In this document: positions 13,469-14,453 of the stretch, in pieces
Layout: each line of letters begins with the position of its first letter
Numbering within the stretch: the first letter of the stretch is position 1
Assembly (NCBI GenBank): GCA_029937635.1
Contig: JAPYPM010000029.1
Coordinates: 1-14,453, forward strand
Reading direction: 5' to 3'
Length of the DNA: 14,453 nucleotides
Source of the DNA: Nitrospinaceae bacterium
GTDB lineage: Bacteria > Nitrospinota > Nitrospinia > Nitrospinales > VA-1
Position numbers and translations under genes: made by a program
Notes under the pieces: generated by a model
Databases searched by the model: none
Seen by the model: the letters and a program-made list of their open reading frames with translations, nothing else
What the model was told of the DNA's origin: nothing

Positions 13469-14453
13469 TTGAAAAGTTTTTTAATCGCATGTACTTTATT
13501 CTTTTGGGTGGCTCTTCCCTGGGTTTCCCCATCGTCCGCCTCCGCTGCTTCCGCCTTACACGTTGCCGTCAAAAAAGGCAACGTTGAAGAAGTAAAAAGG
13601 CTACTTTCTAAGGGGGTCAACGTAAACTCACTTTCCCTATCAGGCTATACCCCTCTTCATATTTCCGCCGGATGGGACAGGAGACGCGTTACAGGATTGC
13701 TGGTGATTCATGGAGCAAAAATTAATGTTCGTAGCGTTTCTGGTTGGACTCCCTTGCATCTTGCCGCTGGGCGTGGTCACGTAAAAATGGTCAAATTTCT
13801 TCTTGGCCGGGGTGCTGATCCTTGGATAGAAGATCGGGCTGGTCGAACCCCCGCTGATTTGGCGCGGAACGAATTTAACGATGACCTTGCCGATTTGCTA
13901 AATTCATCCCCAAGCCTGGATACTTTCTATAAGGAATTGGAAGACCCCTTTGGCACTCCTGAAGAGGACATCCCGGAATTTTGGGACCCCTTTGAAAGCC
14001 ATAATCGATTTATGTTTAATTTAAATAATGCGCTTTACGATTATTTCGGCAAACATGTGGCTAAGGGGTATCGTTTCACTGTCCCTTATGATGTGCGGGT
14101 TATGATTAAGAATATAATCACCAATGGCACAATGCCCGTGCGCCTCTTGAGCAGTCTTCTTCAGGGAGATCTTGACAAATCGGGAAGGGCGATCGGTCGG
14201 TTTTTGATAAATTCGACTGTAGGTATTGGCGGAATATTTGATGTCGCCGATCAGGGGTTTAATATAAAACCCGCCAATGAAAATATGACCCAGACACTTG
14301 GATATTATGATGTCCCCTCCGGGCCCTACTTGGTCTTGCCTATATTTGGGCCCTCATCAGTTAGAAATCTTGTTGGCAGGACAGCAGATGTGTTTGTCAA
14401 TCCAACCTTTCTTCTTTCAGCCCCGTTTGCGGTGAGTTCAGGGATAGCTGTGG
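13469..14453 (+). CDS. mlaA: Ankyrin-repeat / MlaA (VacJ) fusion protein, truncated by the window edge
   Basis: An open frame of 328 codons continues past the right edge. From TTG 13469, residues 1-26 form a signal peptide (MKSFLIAC then a hydrophobic core) with a likely signal peptidase I cut after SSASA. About 28-145 are ankyrin repeats: a degenerate first, SGYTPLHISAG (58-68), SGWTPLHLAAGRGH (91-104) and a partial AGRTPADLA. From 173 the MlaA domain begins: DPFESHNRFMFNLN (173-186), FLINSTVGIGG (245-255) and TLGYYDVPSGPYLVLP (276-291). MlaA acts with the Mla ABC system to remove phospholipids from the outer leaflet of the outer membrane. It is normally a lipoprotein without ankyrin repeats. 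The start is uncertain: there is no ATG, no clear ribosome binding site, and in-frame TAA at 13436-13438 limits any extension. It is probably unrelated to the pigment cluster. Confidence 0.88.
   Translation, partial: MKSFLIACTLFFWVALPWVSPSSASAASALHVAVKKGNVEEVKRLLSKGVNVNSLSLSGYTPLHISAGWDRRRVTGLLVIHGAKINVRSVSGWTPLHLAAGRGHVKMVKFLLGRGADPWIEDRAGRTPADLARNEFNDDLADLLNSSPSLDTFYKELEDPFGTPEEDIPEFWDPFESHNRFMFNLNNALYDYFGKHVAKGYRFTVPYDVRVMIKNIITNGTMPVRLLSSLLQGDLDKSGRAIGRFLINSTVGIGGIFDVADQGFNIKPANENMTQTLGYYDVPSGPYLVLPIFGPSSVRNLVGRTADVFVNPTFLLSAPFAVSSGIAV

Noticed and set aside
13481..13492. Lipobox-like LIAC in the N-terminus of the ankyrin-MlaA protein
   Set aside because: The Cys is at residue 8, before the hydrophobic core instead of after it, so it cannot be a normal signal peptidase II site; SSASA further on fits signal peptidase I.
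1..14453. CRISPR arrays, tRNA or rRNA genes, insertion sequences, attachment sites
   Set aside because: No spaced direct repeats, tRNA-like cloverleaf, transposase or terminal inverted repeats were seen on either strand.

Overview
The window carries what looks like a complete biosynthetic gene cluster for an aryl polyene pigment of the xanthomonadin / APE type, with an outer-membrane lipid-transport gene on its right flank. The DNA is AT-rich. The host is a diderm bacterium: the window encodes a LolA-like periplasmic carrier, an MMPL-type exporter and MlaA. I cannot name a genus. Proteobacteria, or a neighbouring diderm phylum such as Nitrospinota or SAR324, are guesses and nothing more.

Layout. 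Positions 1-248 (+) hold the 3' end of a small conserved-protein gene that seems to be broken by an in-frame TAA at 24-26. From 9772 down to 271 (-) runs one tightly packed eleven-gene operon. In transcription order it encodes an acyl carrier protein, a polytopic membrane protein, an ApeH-like aryl:ACP ligase, an ApeI-like dehydratase, a LolA-like protein, an MMPL exporter, an ApeO-like ketosynthase, an ApeC-like chain length factor, an ApeP-like dehydratase, an ApeQ-like ketoreductase and a GT2 glycosyltransferase. Most junctions overlap by 4-10 bp or are separated by fewer than 41 bp. A divergent promoter region (9773-9961) separates this operon from a two-gene plus-strand operon (9962-12330), which encodes a flavin-dependent halogenase-like protein and a chorismatase of the FkbO/Hyg5/XanB2 family. 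A convergent UbiE/COQ5-type methyltransferase (12399-13148, -) follows. After a gene-free 320 bp stretch comes a plus-strand gene that runs off the right edge and fuses ankyrin repeats to an MlaA (VacJ) domain.

Proposed pathway (inference from family knowledge). The chorismatase makes a hydroxybenzoate from chorismate; its residues suggest the 3-hydroxybenzoate type. The ligase activates it and loads it on the ACP. The KS:CLF pair extends it with malonyl units. The ketoreductase and the two hot-dog dehydratases turn each unit into a conjugated double bond. The halogenase and possibly the methyltransferase decorate the aryl head, as bromine and O-methyl do in xanthomonadin. The glycosyltransferase may add a sugar, and the MMPL and LolA-like proteins would carry the lipid-linked product to the outer membrane. 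A second ACP, a lipid acyltransferase, a thioesterase and an ApeR-like ketosynthase, all common in characterised APE clusters, are not in the window.
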